From the NCBI GenBank assembly GCA_950295325.1, contig OX485803.1:50919554-50979553 (forward strand): DNA of 60,000 nt, read 5' to 3'. Under the pieces are notes generated by a model that was given only the letters and a program-made list of their open reading frames with translations, was not told the origin of the DNA and did no database searches. A program made the translations under genes and the position numbers. The stretch is from Polytrichum commune. Lineage: Eukaryota > Streptophyta > Polytrichopsida > Polytrichales > Polytrichaceae. Position 1 is the stretch's first letter; the number at the start of each line of letters is the position of its first letter. Below, piece after piece: positions 1 to 12,033 of the stretch.

Positions 1-3000
1 CCCCTTGAAGGTATATGGCAAAGAACGAGGCAAGAATGGGGCTGATGTAGTACGACGGCACAGTGGAAATAAAAAAAAGCACAGGGTTAAGGATGCATTC
101 AAACCAGGTGCGTTGCGTTTATCTTGGTTACTGGAATTGGTGCTTTTCATAAAATTTTGCAAACCATGTGGACAACCTTGTGAGTTAAATCTTGTGGTTA
201 TTATCAGAGTTGTATAATTGCTGCTAGTTCTGTTAACTGGGGGCATGAAGATCCATATGATGTCTCACGTCAAAGTGTGTTCTTTGACTACCTATTATAT
301 CTTACTGGCTGAATATGTAGAACTTCCCGTAGAATTACACGCTCTCAAGGTTACGATGGGCTTTCAGTAATGGCTCGCCCACCTATCCCCTCTTGGCTCG
401 TCAGTAAAGCAGCCTCACTATCCCAACACCTGGCCGAACAAGGATTTAACACTTGGTATAAATCGACAAACATGTGAAAGACATCATGGGGTTTATCTCA
501 TTGGGAAACCCATGACAACCCAATCACATGAAAAACAACATATGATGATATCAAGAAGGCTTTCCTTGCTAAAGAGTGGAACTCTTTCCATCTCTTTGGG
601 AAGAAACTAAGAAACTAGATTACCTCCACCTCAAAGATTTACTTAAATACGAATGTGAATTGTATTGGAAGCAACCATTGACTCCACCACAACGCAAGGT
701 CATTGCTGCCTTCCGCACCTTGAACCATAGACTTGCCATTGAAATTGGATGATGGACAATTATCCCTATCTTTAGAGATACCAAACTATTCCATTTTTTC
801 TCCTATAATGCAGTTGAAAATTTGACACATTTTGTGTTGGAATGTCCCCTATACAACCCCATTAGAGATAAGTTTTCATTGCAATTTGAGAATGTAGTTC
901 TTGGGAGCCTCAAGTCTTTGAATTAGACCAACAAGTTGACATTAAGCTCTATCTCACAGAGGCTCCTGCACTCTGCCACTCTAGAATTTTAACTGGTTTG
1001 AAACCATCGTGATGTACTTTCAGTCCCACTAGCCTTTTCGGCTTCTCGGACTTTAAAATCAATTTCATTTCATTTCATTTCATTTCATTTCATTTCATAT
1101 GTTGCAGGTTTGGACGAAGTAAGGGTAGATCATAGTTATTTGGCCAGTGATTACCATGCTGGGATGGTTGCTGGGCTGTCTCTGATAGTGCACAATCTCG
1201 AGGAGTGGGTGAAAGCTAAGGAGCCGGTATATTTCTACCTCCCACACACACACACAATCTTAATGCAGAGTTTTGTACCACAAGTCAATGGGACTTTTTC
1301 TTGGGAGTAGGTCTATGATTTCCCATGGTTGTTTTTCATACAAAATCAATATTAGTTTTACTTATGGTGCATGCTTGTAGGTAGTGTTTGAATCTGAATG
1401 AGAAGGAACTTATTTTGGTTCATTGAGGGCCAAACCCATTATAGCACCTCTTGGCATGTCAAATTGAGTTTGACCCTTCGCTCAAAACTCTGCCCTACCC
1501 TTGAGCATGCACCACAAGTAAAACTAACTCCCAACCAAAAGTCCTGTTGATTTCAAGGGTCACTCATTATGTTAGGAACAAAAACCCTTCTGCAGTTGAA
1601 CTGTCCTTGTAGTGCATGGTGCAGACAACTACCAGGGGCAAGATTTGGTAATCCTATTTGTAATTCAGGTTGACTGTTGTGGTGTACTGAATTGTGTCCA
1701 GTGAACTTTTGGTGTCCTTTCTCGAACATTCTGGTCAATGCAGTAGTTTTTCATTTTTTACTTCATCTGTGCCTAGGGATGGGACCTCATCTGTGGCATG
1801 CACCTACATTGTCATGGCATATGCTTTGGGAAGTTGTAACCAGGTCTACCAAGAAGACCTAAATGCCAACATTGGTGTCACTGTGAATTACATGATCTGC
1901 AGATACAAGCAATGATTATTGGGCTTGGAGCAGGTCTGCTACCTATGTTTTTGCATAACCATCTTCCTATTGATTCTATTCAGGTATGTAAAGTCAAATA
2001 TACTGGCAGTTCAAATCTTGTGTTATGTTTCTTAAATTGGTCTCTTTTCAGAAATGTGTCTGCCAACTGATGGTTATCTCGCCCTTGGTTAATTGTGCTC
2101 TAGCAACTGAAAATCTGGTGGACCTTCTGCAGGTTGTTGAGCTTGATGGGGTTGTGGGTGATGTGGCAAAGCGCCACTTCGGATTTGTTGAGAACGAACG
2201 GATGCAGGTACTTCAGAGGGCCCCACATACCACGGGAGTTCACATTGGTCTGATAAAGAACGCATTCTGGTCCTGTTATAACCTCACTAGTCAACAGTCA
2301 GACCACGGTTTCTTGTGATCGATTGAAGGCGGCATTACACACAACCACTGTTCCAGTGGTTGATGGTTGTTGGTACTTTCTTTAGTTCCTTATTTGTGGG
2401 ATTCGGAGGGATAAGATGCATTGATGACCACAAATGCAAATACTCTACCCTGCTGAAACTACAATACAAGGTGTAGTTAGGAGAGGTGGCAATGGTTGTA
2501 GTTTACTTTCTTTAGTTCTGTTTTGTTTGTAGTTCCTATGTAGCACCAAGAGAAACATTCAAGGCCAAAGCATGGGAAAGGATTTGTAGGAGGCAAGTAC
2601 TCTTAGACAAAATTTCCACTAGAATCCATAAATTGGTCCCTCCTCTCTACAGATTGCACCAGTAGGAGGGAAGATCATTGAGGTCAATTCCACTCTTCAA
2701 CTACAAGTAGTAGTTGTATGTAAACAACCAGTTGAGTAGTTGTGTGGAAACGTCCACTGAATCTGAGCAACCTCAAAGGAGTAGTGTTTCAGTTAGGTTG
2801 GAGCTGTTTCATGTTTCTTTTTAAGGTTCTAAGTGTTTCAAGTCATTGCAGCTCTACATTAAGGATGGAATCGAAGCGGTGTCTGCCATCTCCAATGAGG
2901 ATGTGAATGCATCCAGCCTGCAATCTGCCTGCAACCTCTTGGAGGATAAGCTTTCACTGTTGGATTCCAGAGATTCACTGCAACCAGATTGTAGCTTTGG

Positions 3001-4149
3001 TGCAACAAGTTACAGTCCACAGAAAACAGAATCCAAGGTTTACAATACATCAAGTGCAGTTCATGGCTTTGATCATGAAAGAAGCAAAAGAAACAGAAAG
3101 TTGCACATTCTAATCGTTGATGCAGATTCTGAGGATCCAAGGTACATCTTTGATTCATTAAACAGAATACCATAGTACCACATGCCAATATCGGCACAAG
3201 ATAATTGTTTTCTCAAGTGATGGTGGCACATGTCACGCAGTCGATGGTAGGAATATGTGCAAAAGTTCATTTGGCATGAAAATAAATTCGACTTTGGCAA
3301 GAAAAGTGCCTTATTTCACAAGGTACTAAAATAGTAGAGTAGCTTATGACATATGATTGAACCAGATGGATGTTCAGCATCTCTAGGGGATGCTCAGGGT
3401 GGTGATGTTTGACAGTCTTTTTCTGTGATTTTATTAACTCAGCTTAATGGTTTTGTGCTTTGTTTTAGTGCGGGATTGAGCTGCCCACCTGCAGAGTTTC
3501 TAGAAGAACCATTTTTACGTGCAGCAAGAGCAGCACTTGTTGAAGATGGCATTTTGGCCATTAACGTAGTGGCACGAGCATTGTCTCCACACATTACATC
3601 AGTAGCTCTACTGCAGAAGGTATACTATTTGAAAGAAGAGCCACCTCCTATGGTCACTGCAAGATGCTATTTTCCAAAAATTGGAAATCAAGTTTTTGGA
3701 CCAATGCTGCATGCTCATCACACCCTTAAAGTCCACATATATCATAAATCTTCATTGATCATGGATTATTGAAAGACAAACTGTTTGTCACTCTATTTTC
3801 GTAGGAGATTTGACATGTCTTTCTGAACCAATGATATTCCAGGACCTTGCATTATTTTGATCCATTTAAAGTAATCTGAAACAACAGTCACAAGCTATGG
3901 GTGGAGAAGGTTTTCATTTTCTAGTTGATGTTGCAGGTTTTTGAGGAGGTGTATGACTTAGAGGTCGATGAACACGTGAATCGTGTGCTCTTCGCTCTTC
4001 CACAACAGAGTCACAAAGGGGTCCGGAACCTTCCAGAGTTGCTGATGGAGGAGGCTGGAGCTTTCACAAAGTTGGCGACCACCTTCGCCCCATGGGGAAA
4101 TGGACCCCCTGTAAAGGACTATTTAAAAAAAATAAAGCGGTTGAAGTAG
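1..4149 (+). CDS. METTL13-like methyltransferase (C-terminal part, 5' end outside window)
   Basis: Likely product is a plant METTL13/eEF1A-methyltransferase-like protein; the visible half is the spermidine-synthase-like Rossmann methyltransferase domain. Exons read from GT/AG signals with consistent phase: 1-107, 1108-1226, 1903-1983, 2133-2207, 2852-3141, 3469-3619 and 3937-4149, with stop TAG at 4147-4149. Exon 2 encodes VDHSYLASDYHAGM, typical of this family. Exon 3 encodes the SAM-binding glycine loop GLGAGLLPMF. Exon 4 begins with the acidic VVELD motif, followed by KRHFGFVENERM. Exon 5 has a long variable insert and then HILIVDADSEDP. Exon 6 carries SCPPAEFLEEPF and a hydrophobic strand, and the last exon ends KIKRLK as in other plant members. 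The lysine-rich exon at 1-107 is joined by phase (AG/GT, phase 1) and by position, so it is the least certain. The N-terminal methyltransferase half expected for the family lies outside the window. Substrate is inferred from animal homologues only. Confidence 0.85.
241..1098 (+). mobile_element. 5'-truncated LINE fragment in METTL13-like intron
   Basis: This stretch is closely similar to the reverse complement of the LINE remnant at 45363-46760. The match runs from the GGGCATGAAG at 241 to a shared 3' end just before a pentanucleotide tail made of repeated CATTT units (about 1061-1098). The region corresponds to the 3' part of a plant non-LTR retrotransposon, after the RT and covering the zf-RVT-like C-terminus, and it is interrupted by stops. 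It occupies most of the intron between 107 and 1108. No convincing target-site duplication was found. The abrupt left edge fits 5' truncation during target-primed reverse transcription. Confidence 0.8.
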
Positions 4150-6104
4150 TGAACAGATGAATCCAAGTCTTTGGGTATAGAGTGTACAAAATTTATTTCA
4201 TGGATTCAAAAATTCATTTTAAGGTAATCTAGAGAGCCTTGGCACAAGCGGAGGTCTTCTCATTTTTTCTCACATTACTTTTGCTCCACTGCTTCATTCT
4301 TGTGGTAATTGGTTACTAGTCTATTTTTTCAAAGGCAACAGTATATATATATATATACCTAGTAAATATCAGAACATTGTGGACATCACTCAACCCTTCA
4401 ACCCTTCAACCCTTAACCACTTGCACAAATAGAAGATTCCTCGAATCAAACGAGTGGTCATTTAGACTAGACGGCAAACAGGCATTCTATATATTACAGT
4501 AGTTTCTGGTCTGATGAATGCCTTTCTTTGTTCATTCTTATGCATAAGGAAGTTTTTTCTTACCTATGTAGGACCTTAATAAAGGAATCATTATATTCAA
4601 ACAAAATCAATGTGAAGGAATTGATCCAGTCTTGTATAGAGTAGGTTTGAAACCATATCTGGGGATCTCTTTTTCTGCATAAATGTACATTTTAATGTGC
4701 AGATTCTACTTGGCACCTTCAAGGAGCCAACCCACAAGCAGATTTAGTATGTCTCCAATACCATCAACTGTTTCAGAGCAGTCCTGAATTGTCCTGAATT
4801 GTCCTGCATCATGACCTATCAGGTTTGAGATGTCTTTGCTGCTCATGCTAACCTCAATGATATCTTGGAAAACAGATACTTGAGATGCATGGGAAGCTGC
4901 TGGCATTCATCGATTTCTATCACAGATCTGTGCTGATTGACATGAAGCACCTAAAGTATTCTCCTTGCCAATCCTCAATAAAGAATAATTTATACACAGA
5001 ATGAATTGACTGCGTTAGGCCAGCCCACCCTCTGCTGTATCCACATAACAAATCCTGTGTCATCCATCCACATTTTGCATTTTGCAAATGCGGATACAGT
5101 GCGTTCTCCCACTGGTTGCTGTATCCACATCTGCATTTGGGGATATTTTTAAATTAATTTCACATTGTCTTGAAAAAAGACATGATAAAGAACTCATTAA
5201 TGAAAGCATCCTAGACTATTGTAGGCAAATGATGCACCTTTACGTGGAAATTAATCACATTAAGGTAAATGAGTCGCCCTTCGGTGAAAATTTGAGGGGT
5301 ATTAAGGGCAATCAATGTTTTTTTTATGTTGGTACGGAAATGGGTGGGCTTGCCATTAATACGTAGAATAATCATTTCTAAATCACTTTAGATGATCCTT
5401 ATGAATTGGTGATTTGCTATCCCGCAAAAAAGAGCACCATGCTTGAAAACTAGAGGCATTAAGACTAGAAATCCATTGATATCGATCTTAATTAGAATCA
5501 CTTCCAATATTGTCCCTATTATAACTACTTATAAGCATATTTTTGAGAGGGCAAGGATCACCATCCAAACCACCCTCTTATAGGTGCCTACATATTTTAA
5601 AAAAGAAAATGTATAATTTTATCTATTTATTTCTAATTTCTTAGTTTTAATAGTCCTAAGAACATTGGCATACACAACTCTATTTACTCTTCAATGGTGA
5701 TTTCATGAGTGTGGTCTAGTCACTGGTGGTGTTCATTGGACTTAGGAACGCTTTAGGTGGTTCGGGTCCATGGTCCAAGAACATAAAAACCAATATAAAG
5801 CAACAATGTGAGATAGCTTGAGTCCTTAAACTAGACCCTCCCTTAAACCCTACCTTCCAAAATAGATCTCCAAAACATGAACTCTCCTTTGAGTTCCATT
5901 GCTTGTTTCCCTCCAAAATAATGCCACACCTAAAACAAAAGAACGCCATCATCATACGTTAACCCAAGCGCCAGTTATCCTGGAGACTGATAATCCCTCT
6001 TTATGAAGCGAAACGTTCGTTGATGGCATTCCTGAGTACACAAGGGCGACTGAAGTTCATCATCTATCTCCATTATCTACGAATTTTTGTAGATTGTACC
6101 ACTG
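4150..6104. other. Intergenic region without a recognised gene
   Basis: This holds the METTL13-like 3' flank and AT-rich DNA. Small features are a TA microsatellite near 4340-4357, an imperfect triplication of CAACCCTT near 4388-4416 and a doubled CCTGAATTGT near 4783-4804. An open frame of 66 codons on the - strand (4706-4906) is rich in acidic and hydrophobic residues (for example GIGDILNLLVGWLLEGAK). I do not recognise it and cannot tell whether it is coding. Confidence 0.5.
5381..5510 (+). repeat. Dispersed repeat, copy 1 (5.4 kb family)
   Basis: The segment contains a motif of the form GGCATTAAG-(N)-AATCCATTGATA preceded by an A/G-rich stretch with CATG. Similar segments occur at about 10860-10935 and 20515-20575, with a weaker match near 23795-23820. 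The family is unidentified. No terminal repeats could be defined, so the edges are approximate. Confidence 0.45.
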
Positions 6105-6487
6105 GTGAAAGGCGGTACATCTACTATGCTTCTTGATAATATTGGGACAGAGGTGATGACCTTCAGGGACCCGATGTTATGATCATCTGAACTGAAGCGT
6201 TTGGTGTGCTGATAATACTGCTTCAACTTCCAACCTTGCTGCAACTCCTGTATTTGTAAGCCTCTCATGTTCATTCTGCTTCACTGAGCTCAACATTCTT
6301 GAACATAACCATTCGTGATAGACGCTTAACCTGGCATTCGTTCTTCTAGAACTTTTGTGAAGCAAACAATTTTCCATTGCACGCTGGCTTGCTGCATTCA
6401 GATAAGCTGTAAGTTGAAGTAGACTAGCAATTCACTAAAGAGAGAGAATTCAAGTATACCTCTGACGTCGGAGTCGACGCTGTGCAT
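6105..6487 (+). promoter_or_regulatory. Duplicated 5' flank of DRP4C-like copy 1
   Basis: About 380 bp upstream of the first DRP4C-like gene can be aligned with 19186-19541 upstream of the second copy. Conserved blocks include ATATTGGGACAGA, GCTGGCTTGCTGCATTC, AAGTTGAAGTAGACTAGCA and ACCTCTGACGT immediately before the coding region. The duplication unit therefore included the proximal promoter and 5' leader. No TATA box or start site is assigned. Confidence 0.55.
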
Positions 6488-6502
6488 ATGCATATCACCA
6501 AG

Positions 6503-9500
6503 ATGGAAGCAGTCGGCATCGAAAATGCCAAGTTCACTGGTAAGACGGCGTTGGACATGTTCTTTGAGAAGGAGATTCGGCCAATGCTGGACGCGGTCGA
6601 TCAGATCCGAGCGCTTGGCGTGACGGAGGAGAACATCGAGCTGCCGACGATCGTGGTGGTGGGCGATCAATCGAGCGGCAAGTCAAGCGTCCTTGAGTCG
6701 CTCGCAGGCATCACGTTGCCCCGCGGCCAGGGCATCGCGACGCGCGTGCCACTCGTCCTCCGTCTGCAGTCGTGCAAATCGGACGCCGAGTCAGCCATCA
6801 TAATGGAATATAATGCGACGGGTGCTTCGAACAGTTCAACGTCGATTCGAATTGCGGGGGAGGAGCAGATTGAGGCGGCCATCAACAAGGCGACGGACAA
6901 GCTCGCGGGAGGCAACAAGGACGTGCGCGATGCGCCCATCTCGCTGCTCATCCGAAAGCCAAACGCGCCGGACCTCACAATGGTCGACCTGCCCGGCATC
7001 ACGCGCGTGCCCGTGCACGGTCAGCCGGGCAATATTTATGAACAGATCCAGGCGATGATCATGCGGTATATCACGCCCAGTGCAAGCATCATTCTCAACG
7101 TGCTTTCGGCACAGGTGGATTTGAGTTTCCCTCCTTGCAAATGAATATCCATGTAAGATAGACAGGTCTCATCCAAACACTAGCCTCAATCAAACACCTA
7201 CTATTCTAGGTGCAAAATGGTTCTAAACAAACGTATCCAGTAATATTCTAAGGCAGTATCATTCTAAGGATTAAGGTGATGGCTCATTGGTTGAGACACC
7301 TAAAAAAATCAATGCTCTACAGCCATTCAACACTATCACTTTAGGCACACCTATATAACCATTCAAGAAGATGGATGTAACTTACGGGATATCTCAGTCA
7401 CACTACGGTGGTTTCTGGAGAATACTGCCAATGCTACTATTCTTTTTCATCATGACATATAAAATAGGTGTAGTCAATGTCTCGTGTTGAATTCATTACT
7501 TCCAGACAAGTAATGTGTCCAGAATTATGCGGCCACCTTGATTGGCCGCAACTCTGATCTATTTTATATTGGATCACAACTCGTCCAGTACTCGAGTTAT
7601 TGCATGATGTGAAGAGCGACGGACATACAGTTGGGATCGATATCAAGAGTCAGTTGTGTGCCTGAATATACATCAAGTTCATGTTGCATCCTCAATCTTA
7701 TATATTTGGTTCGTACAACTATAAGATAGGTCTGCGAAAAAAATCAGTGATCAAATAACTTCATTTGTCACTGTTTGAAACTGTACACGATCGTGCCACG
7801 CGAAAAAAATATCGACATTCTGAACGTAATGCTTTTGGTGCAGGTTGATTTCCCGACATGCGAGTCCATAAGGATGTCGCAGCAAGTCGACAAAGAGGGG
7901 AACCGAACCCTGGCCGTCGTTACGAAGGTGGACAAAGCGCCTGAGGGTCTCCTGGAGAAGGTGACCACTGACGCCGTGAACATCGGCTTAGGATACGTGT
8001 GCGTGCGCAACAGAACCCACGAAGACGACACCATCGAGATCGCCCGGCAACGGGAGAAGCAACTGTTTAGCACACACCCGGCCCTCAAAAACCTGGACAA
8101 GAGTATGGTGGGCATCCCCACTTTGGCGCAAAAGCTCATGCACATACAGGCGCAAATGGTGAAGGATTGTTTGCCGAAGATCCGCAAGGAGATGACTGTG
8201 ACTCTGATGAGCCGGCGTCGCGACCTTGAGCTCCTGCCGAAACAGATCAAAGACAGTGGCGAGGCGGGTGTGGCGTTCTCGTAAGTGCACAGCAAGAGAC
8301 AGAAGACGCTCATGCAGTTGATTGAGGAAGGAAATTTCAACGCATATCCCAACGACAAGCCATTGCACTACACCGCTCGGCTGCACGACATGTTTTTGAA
8401 GTTTTCGGATGATCTCCGCAAAGAGGGGCGGCGGCTGGTAGATCTAAGCCAGACGCAGGCGATAATTGAGCAGCTGTCGGAATACCAGGGCGTACGTGGC
8501 CCTTCCTGATTTCCTACCTCATCCAGTCCTGCGAAATTTGGTGCGGGACCAAGTCGACATAATCTCAAACCTGTGCACCGAGCTTGTCGACAAGACACAT
8601 GACTATGCGTCAGATGTCGTTCTCCGAGTTAATCAGACGTACAGCACAGGTAAAACAACAGTTTCTATTCTAGAGCTCTAAGACATGAACCAACCTTCAC
8701 GAGGGGCTGGGATTGAAGTTCATTATCTCTGTTCAGTATTATCGGACAAGAGTGATCAATTGAGTGGTACCTGTACCACGGTCCTAGATATTAGGATAGA
8801 GGTGATGAACCTGAGGGCTCATGTGCCTCCAACAGCTCCTCCATCAGCTATCGCATAGATTGAGTCTTCACTCAACAAAACAAATGAGGACTTGGAGATG
8901 AATCATACATCTCTTGCAACCGCTCATATCTCCTCTACAGCACTTCCCCCCAATGAACAAGCACAACCTCATCACCTCTCTCCTGTATCTAACCTAGGGG
9001 TGCTAAGGTAAGCATGTCTTAAATGGACACTTCGAACTTTGCACCCACTTCTCATAGGATAGTATGAAGCACAAAATTAGCGCAAGATGATTAGCAAATC
9101 CAAATCATGCCTATAGCCTTAAATTGCCTCATATTAATTTACAGAACTCATAAGAATTGTATCTTGTTCACTTAAATCAAAGAGAAAAAATTCTTCTTCA
9201 TTAAATGATCATCTATATATATATATATATATATATCCCCATTCCTAATTCATTATGTTGGATAATGAATCTAAAATAGTCAACAAATTTTGAACACGTA
9301 ATCCAATCTCTTTCAGACATATGTCTTTGGTGTCTGTTCTTAGATTCACAGTGCCTACCCACAAACCACTCAAACATAGGTAATAAACCTGAGGCCCTTG
9401 TGTTAGGGTCCACGTAGCTTTATTCAGTTTCCTACATGTTCAAATGATATACTCTCTATCTGATTAACTTAGCCCTCACTGGTCACAACACCAGGCTACA

Positions 9501-10045
9501 AGGAGGTGGATAATTGCTACAAACGTCTCGTCCGTGAGGTCTTGGCGAACTCAAGGACGTCCTCCATGAACTTTGTCGAGCGGACGTTGGAAAAGGTCCG
9601 CACCATCATCTTCACCACGAACGACTACTACTTGGACACACTCGACAAACTGAGAGTCGCTATGGAATCATCCGCGCGCGATCAAATGACTCGAGCGGTC
9701 CAGCTTGGAAATGGTGAGACAATTTCACTATCTGAAATTGCGGGCGCGGTAACCCAACAGCACAAACATGCATGGAGGATGAAAGTGAGTGCGGCCGCGT
9801 ACTGGAAGGTTGTGCAGAAGCGGCTGGCGGATGAGATTCCTCTGGAAATTAGATTTTCTCTGCAGGAAAGCATCCTGGAAACACTGAACGAGGCCATGGT
9901 CGCCGAAGTGTTGTCAGCCGAGAACTTGCTCGCTCTGATGGAAGAGGATCCTCTGGTTTCCCAGAAACGAATGTTGTTGCAAAAACGCATTGATGTTCTT
10001 CAGACATCGCTGAACCTCGTGTCAAAGTTCATGTACTCATCATGA
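6503..10045 (+). pseudogene. Dynamin-related protein 4C-like, copy 1 (disrupted)
   Basis: Three-exon gene of the DRP4/Mx-like dynamin group: exons 6503-7114, 7844-8649 and 9495-10045, with GT-AG introns at the same positions and phases as copy 2. All GTPase motifs are present: G1 GDQSSGKSS near residue 54, G2 Thr in GIATRVP, G3 DLPGI, G4 TKVD, and G5 in GYVCVRN. A stalk follows, and the last exon has a GED-like end (HAWRMKVSAAAYWKVVQKRL). There is no PH or proline-rich domain, as expected for this group. Two lesions break exon 2. An in-frame TAA at 8282-8284 (about codon 351) stands where copy 2 has GAC, and a 4-bp insertion near 8492-8495 shifts the frame. Apart from these, exon lengths sum to an intact frame of 654 codons plus stop. 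An ATG at 6488 is also in frame. A truncated GTPase-domain product or an assembly error remains possible. Confidence 0.8.
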
Positions 10046-10814
10046 TTCCTGCGTGACATACTTGTTTTTGGTATTATAGATTAGTTAGTTCATTTCTGTT
10101 AGTGACTTTTGAGTGAGATAGTTAGTATAGTAAGTATCAGTAAATCTGATTGATGTTAAAATATTCCAGAATAGTTAGTGACATTGGCAACACCCACAAG
10201 TATCTTCTTTGAGAGAGAGATAACTGTCTTTGTGAGTATTTCGTTTGAAATTGAGTATGTATGTTGCAAGCTGTTGGAGGTGTGCATGAACCAAATGAGT
10301 GATGATTGACAAGTGTTGATTGAATGTTGGATTACAGAGCTTGTCTCATGTGAATTCACACTTGACTAAATTAGTGCAAGGTGAAACCTCCATAAAGTTC
10401 TTGAATAGCCTATATAGATCCCCGGCGCAAATGGAATAATCAATAGACGTTTATCCGGACAACCCAAGAATGACTTCATGTAGCGCAGCTCTTCATTTGG
10501 ATCTTGGTAGCTGGAGAAGGTTTCATGTCCAATTTAAAGCAACAATGAGGTGTCTACTTATGAGAGCTTGCCACTTGGCTAATATTCTCGGCATTCATGC
10601 ATGTAATCAACTTGATTCTTGAAGCTAGATTAGAACAGGAGCGTCCTTACAAGGATTAAGAATGGTATATCAGTGACTTCGTGGCTCAGGAAGTATAGTA
10701 AGGTGAGGATGAATGGATCTGCCAATTTACTGCCCCTTTACTGCTCGCTTTCAGGCTTTGAATGCTCCGTGTTGAAATCGACCGGGACCTTCATCACGTT
10801 GAATATGACTATGG

Positions 10815-10950
10815 ATTTACTAATGCTTCCAATGAATGATTTGATGATTTTTTTTTTAAAAAAAAAATTGACAAAGAGGAGCAACATGGTATTGGAATAG
10901 GGCATTAAGAGGAATCCATTGATATTACCATCGTGTCTGAATTTGCAAAG
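10815..10950 (+). repeat. Dispersed repeat, copy 2
   Basis: Related to 5381-5510 and 20471-20600 through a poly-T/poly-A stretch followed by an AGAGGAGCAACATG-like block and GGCATTAAGAGGAATCCATT. It directly abuts the TPD1 relic on its right side. Edges are approximate. Confidence 0.5.
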
Positions 10951-10954
10951 GTTA

Positions 10955-11235
10955 AATTTCCATCCGAATGGAAGTTTAGACAAACATTATCATGTTTGAA
11001 GCGTTCATGGACTTTCCTTGTTCACCAGACAGATAGCTGGTTGCATCATATGACGGAACACACTAGGGTTGAGGCAATTTTGAGCTTTCAGTCTGTATCA
11101 ATTCTGCTCATGGTAACCTCCACTACACTCTTGGGGAAGCAAGGGACTAGATGCAATGCATAAAAAGCAGTTATGCATCGACTACAAAATGACGAAGTTT
11201 GTGCTGATGGATCACTAGAAGCACTGACGATTCAT
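10955..11235 (-). pseudogene. TPD1-like relic 1 (translocated 3' fragment)
   Basis: On the + strand this matches the decayed TPD1 copy at about 28155-28440, in the same order and orientation. It includes ATCCGAATGGAAGT, a block corresponding to the TPD1 C-terminus with TTGTTCACCAGACA (also at the intact gene near 28962), then CTCTTGGGGAAG and the downstream GAAGCA(C)TGACGA sequence. No open frame remains. A piece of TPD1 3' coding and flanking DNA was therefore copied about 17 kb away, next to DRP4C copy 1. Confidence 0.65.
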
Positions 11236-12001
11236 GAATTGATTACTTCTTCCTTGTCACTCCACTCTTTCGTCTCTCTAGTGCGGGTGCTTAAATAATG
11301 TGCCATGAAATCAGGGCGGCGCCATTTAATTGAGGATTTTTCTGGGAAAGAAAGTGGCTCGATTGAATAATCGTTGTCCACACCTATGTTCGGGGAAAAC
11401 CGACAGCTAGTTCATTATCAGCCGATGGATTTCCCCTCATGGCCGGTCCAAATTTCCAACCATTGGATGGCAATCCAACTGTAATTTCAATCCTCCGGCA
11501 ATTAGCCGATGGACCAGAAAATGTTCTGGAAATGTAGCCGATTCTTCTTGTGAGTTACCGGATTTCAGTCGGAAGCATCCATAGCGCTATTTGTCTGGGG
11601 CATCTGATGATGCACTTGAGGAAGTACCCTAAACCTTAAACTTTTTGAATTATGCAACCTCTCCATGACCAAATCCAATTGCTTCTATGAAGAAATGGGG
11701 GACCCTTGGCCTTCAAGCGGTGAAGGCATTGCTAGGTTCAATTCCTGCCAAGGATATTAACTCTTCAAATTTAAAGTTTTGAACATGCCTTTCTTTTCAC
11801 TTATTCAAGATTTTGTACTAAGAAATGATTTCTAATAACTTTTCATACTTTTTTAAACAATTAGTGCCGATATGAATTCCATTTAATCGGATATTAGCCA
11901 ATGAAAATATGAAAATATAGGCAATTGGCCGATTGATTTTACAAAAGACCGGCTCTTGCCGATGTAAATTGGAAAAAATCCGACCCTTCGTAGCAACTAC
12001 C

Positions 12002-12033
12002 GGCAATTAGCCACTAAGGCAATTAGCCACTAA
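12002..12033. repeat. Perfect 2 x 16-bp tandem repeat
   Basis: The unit GGCAATTAGCCACTAA occurs twice head to tail, within a region where the core ATTAGCC recurs. Likely replication slippage. Confidence 0.8.

Noticed and set aside
6667-7002. Long - strand open frames opposite the DRP4C exons (also 7768-8358, 19733-20425 and 21113-21691)
   Set aside because: They mirror GC-rich coding exons on the + strand, which carry all the recognisable GTPase motifs; the antisense frames show no known domain.
8281-8650. Reading the GTAAGT at 8281 as a genuine extra intron of DRP4C copy 1
   Set aside because: The sequence after it stays homologous to the copy 2 coding exon, and removing it would delete conserved stalk sequence. 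A nonsense mutation is simpler.
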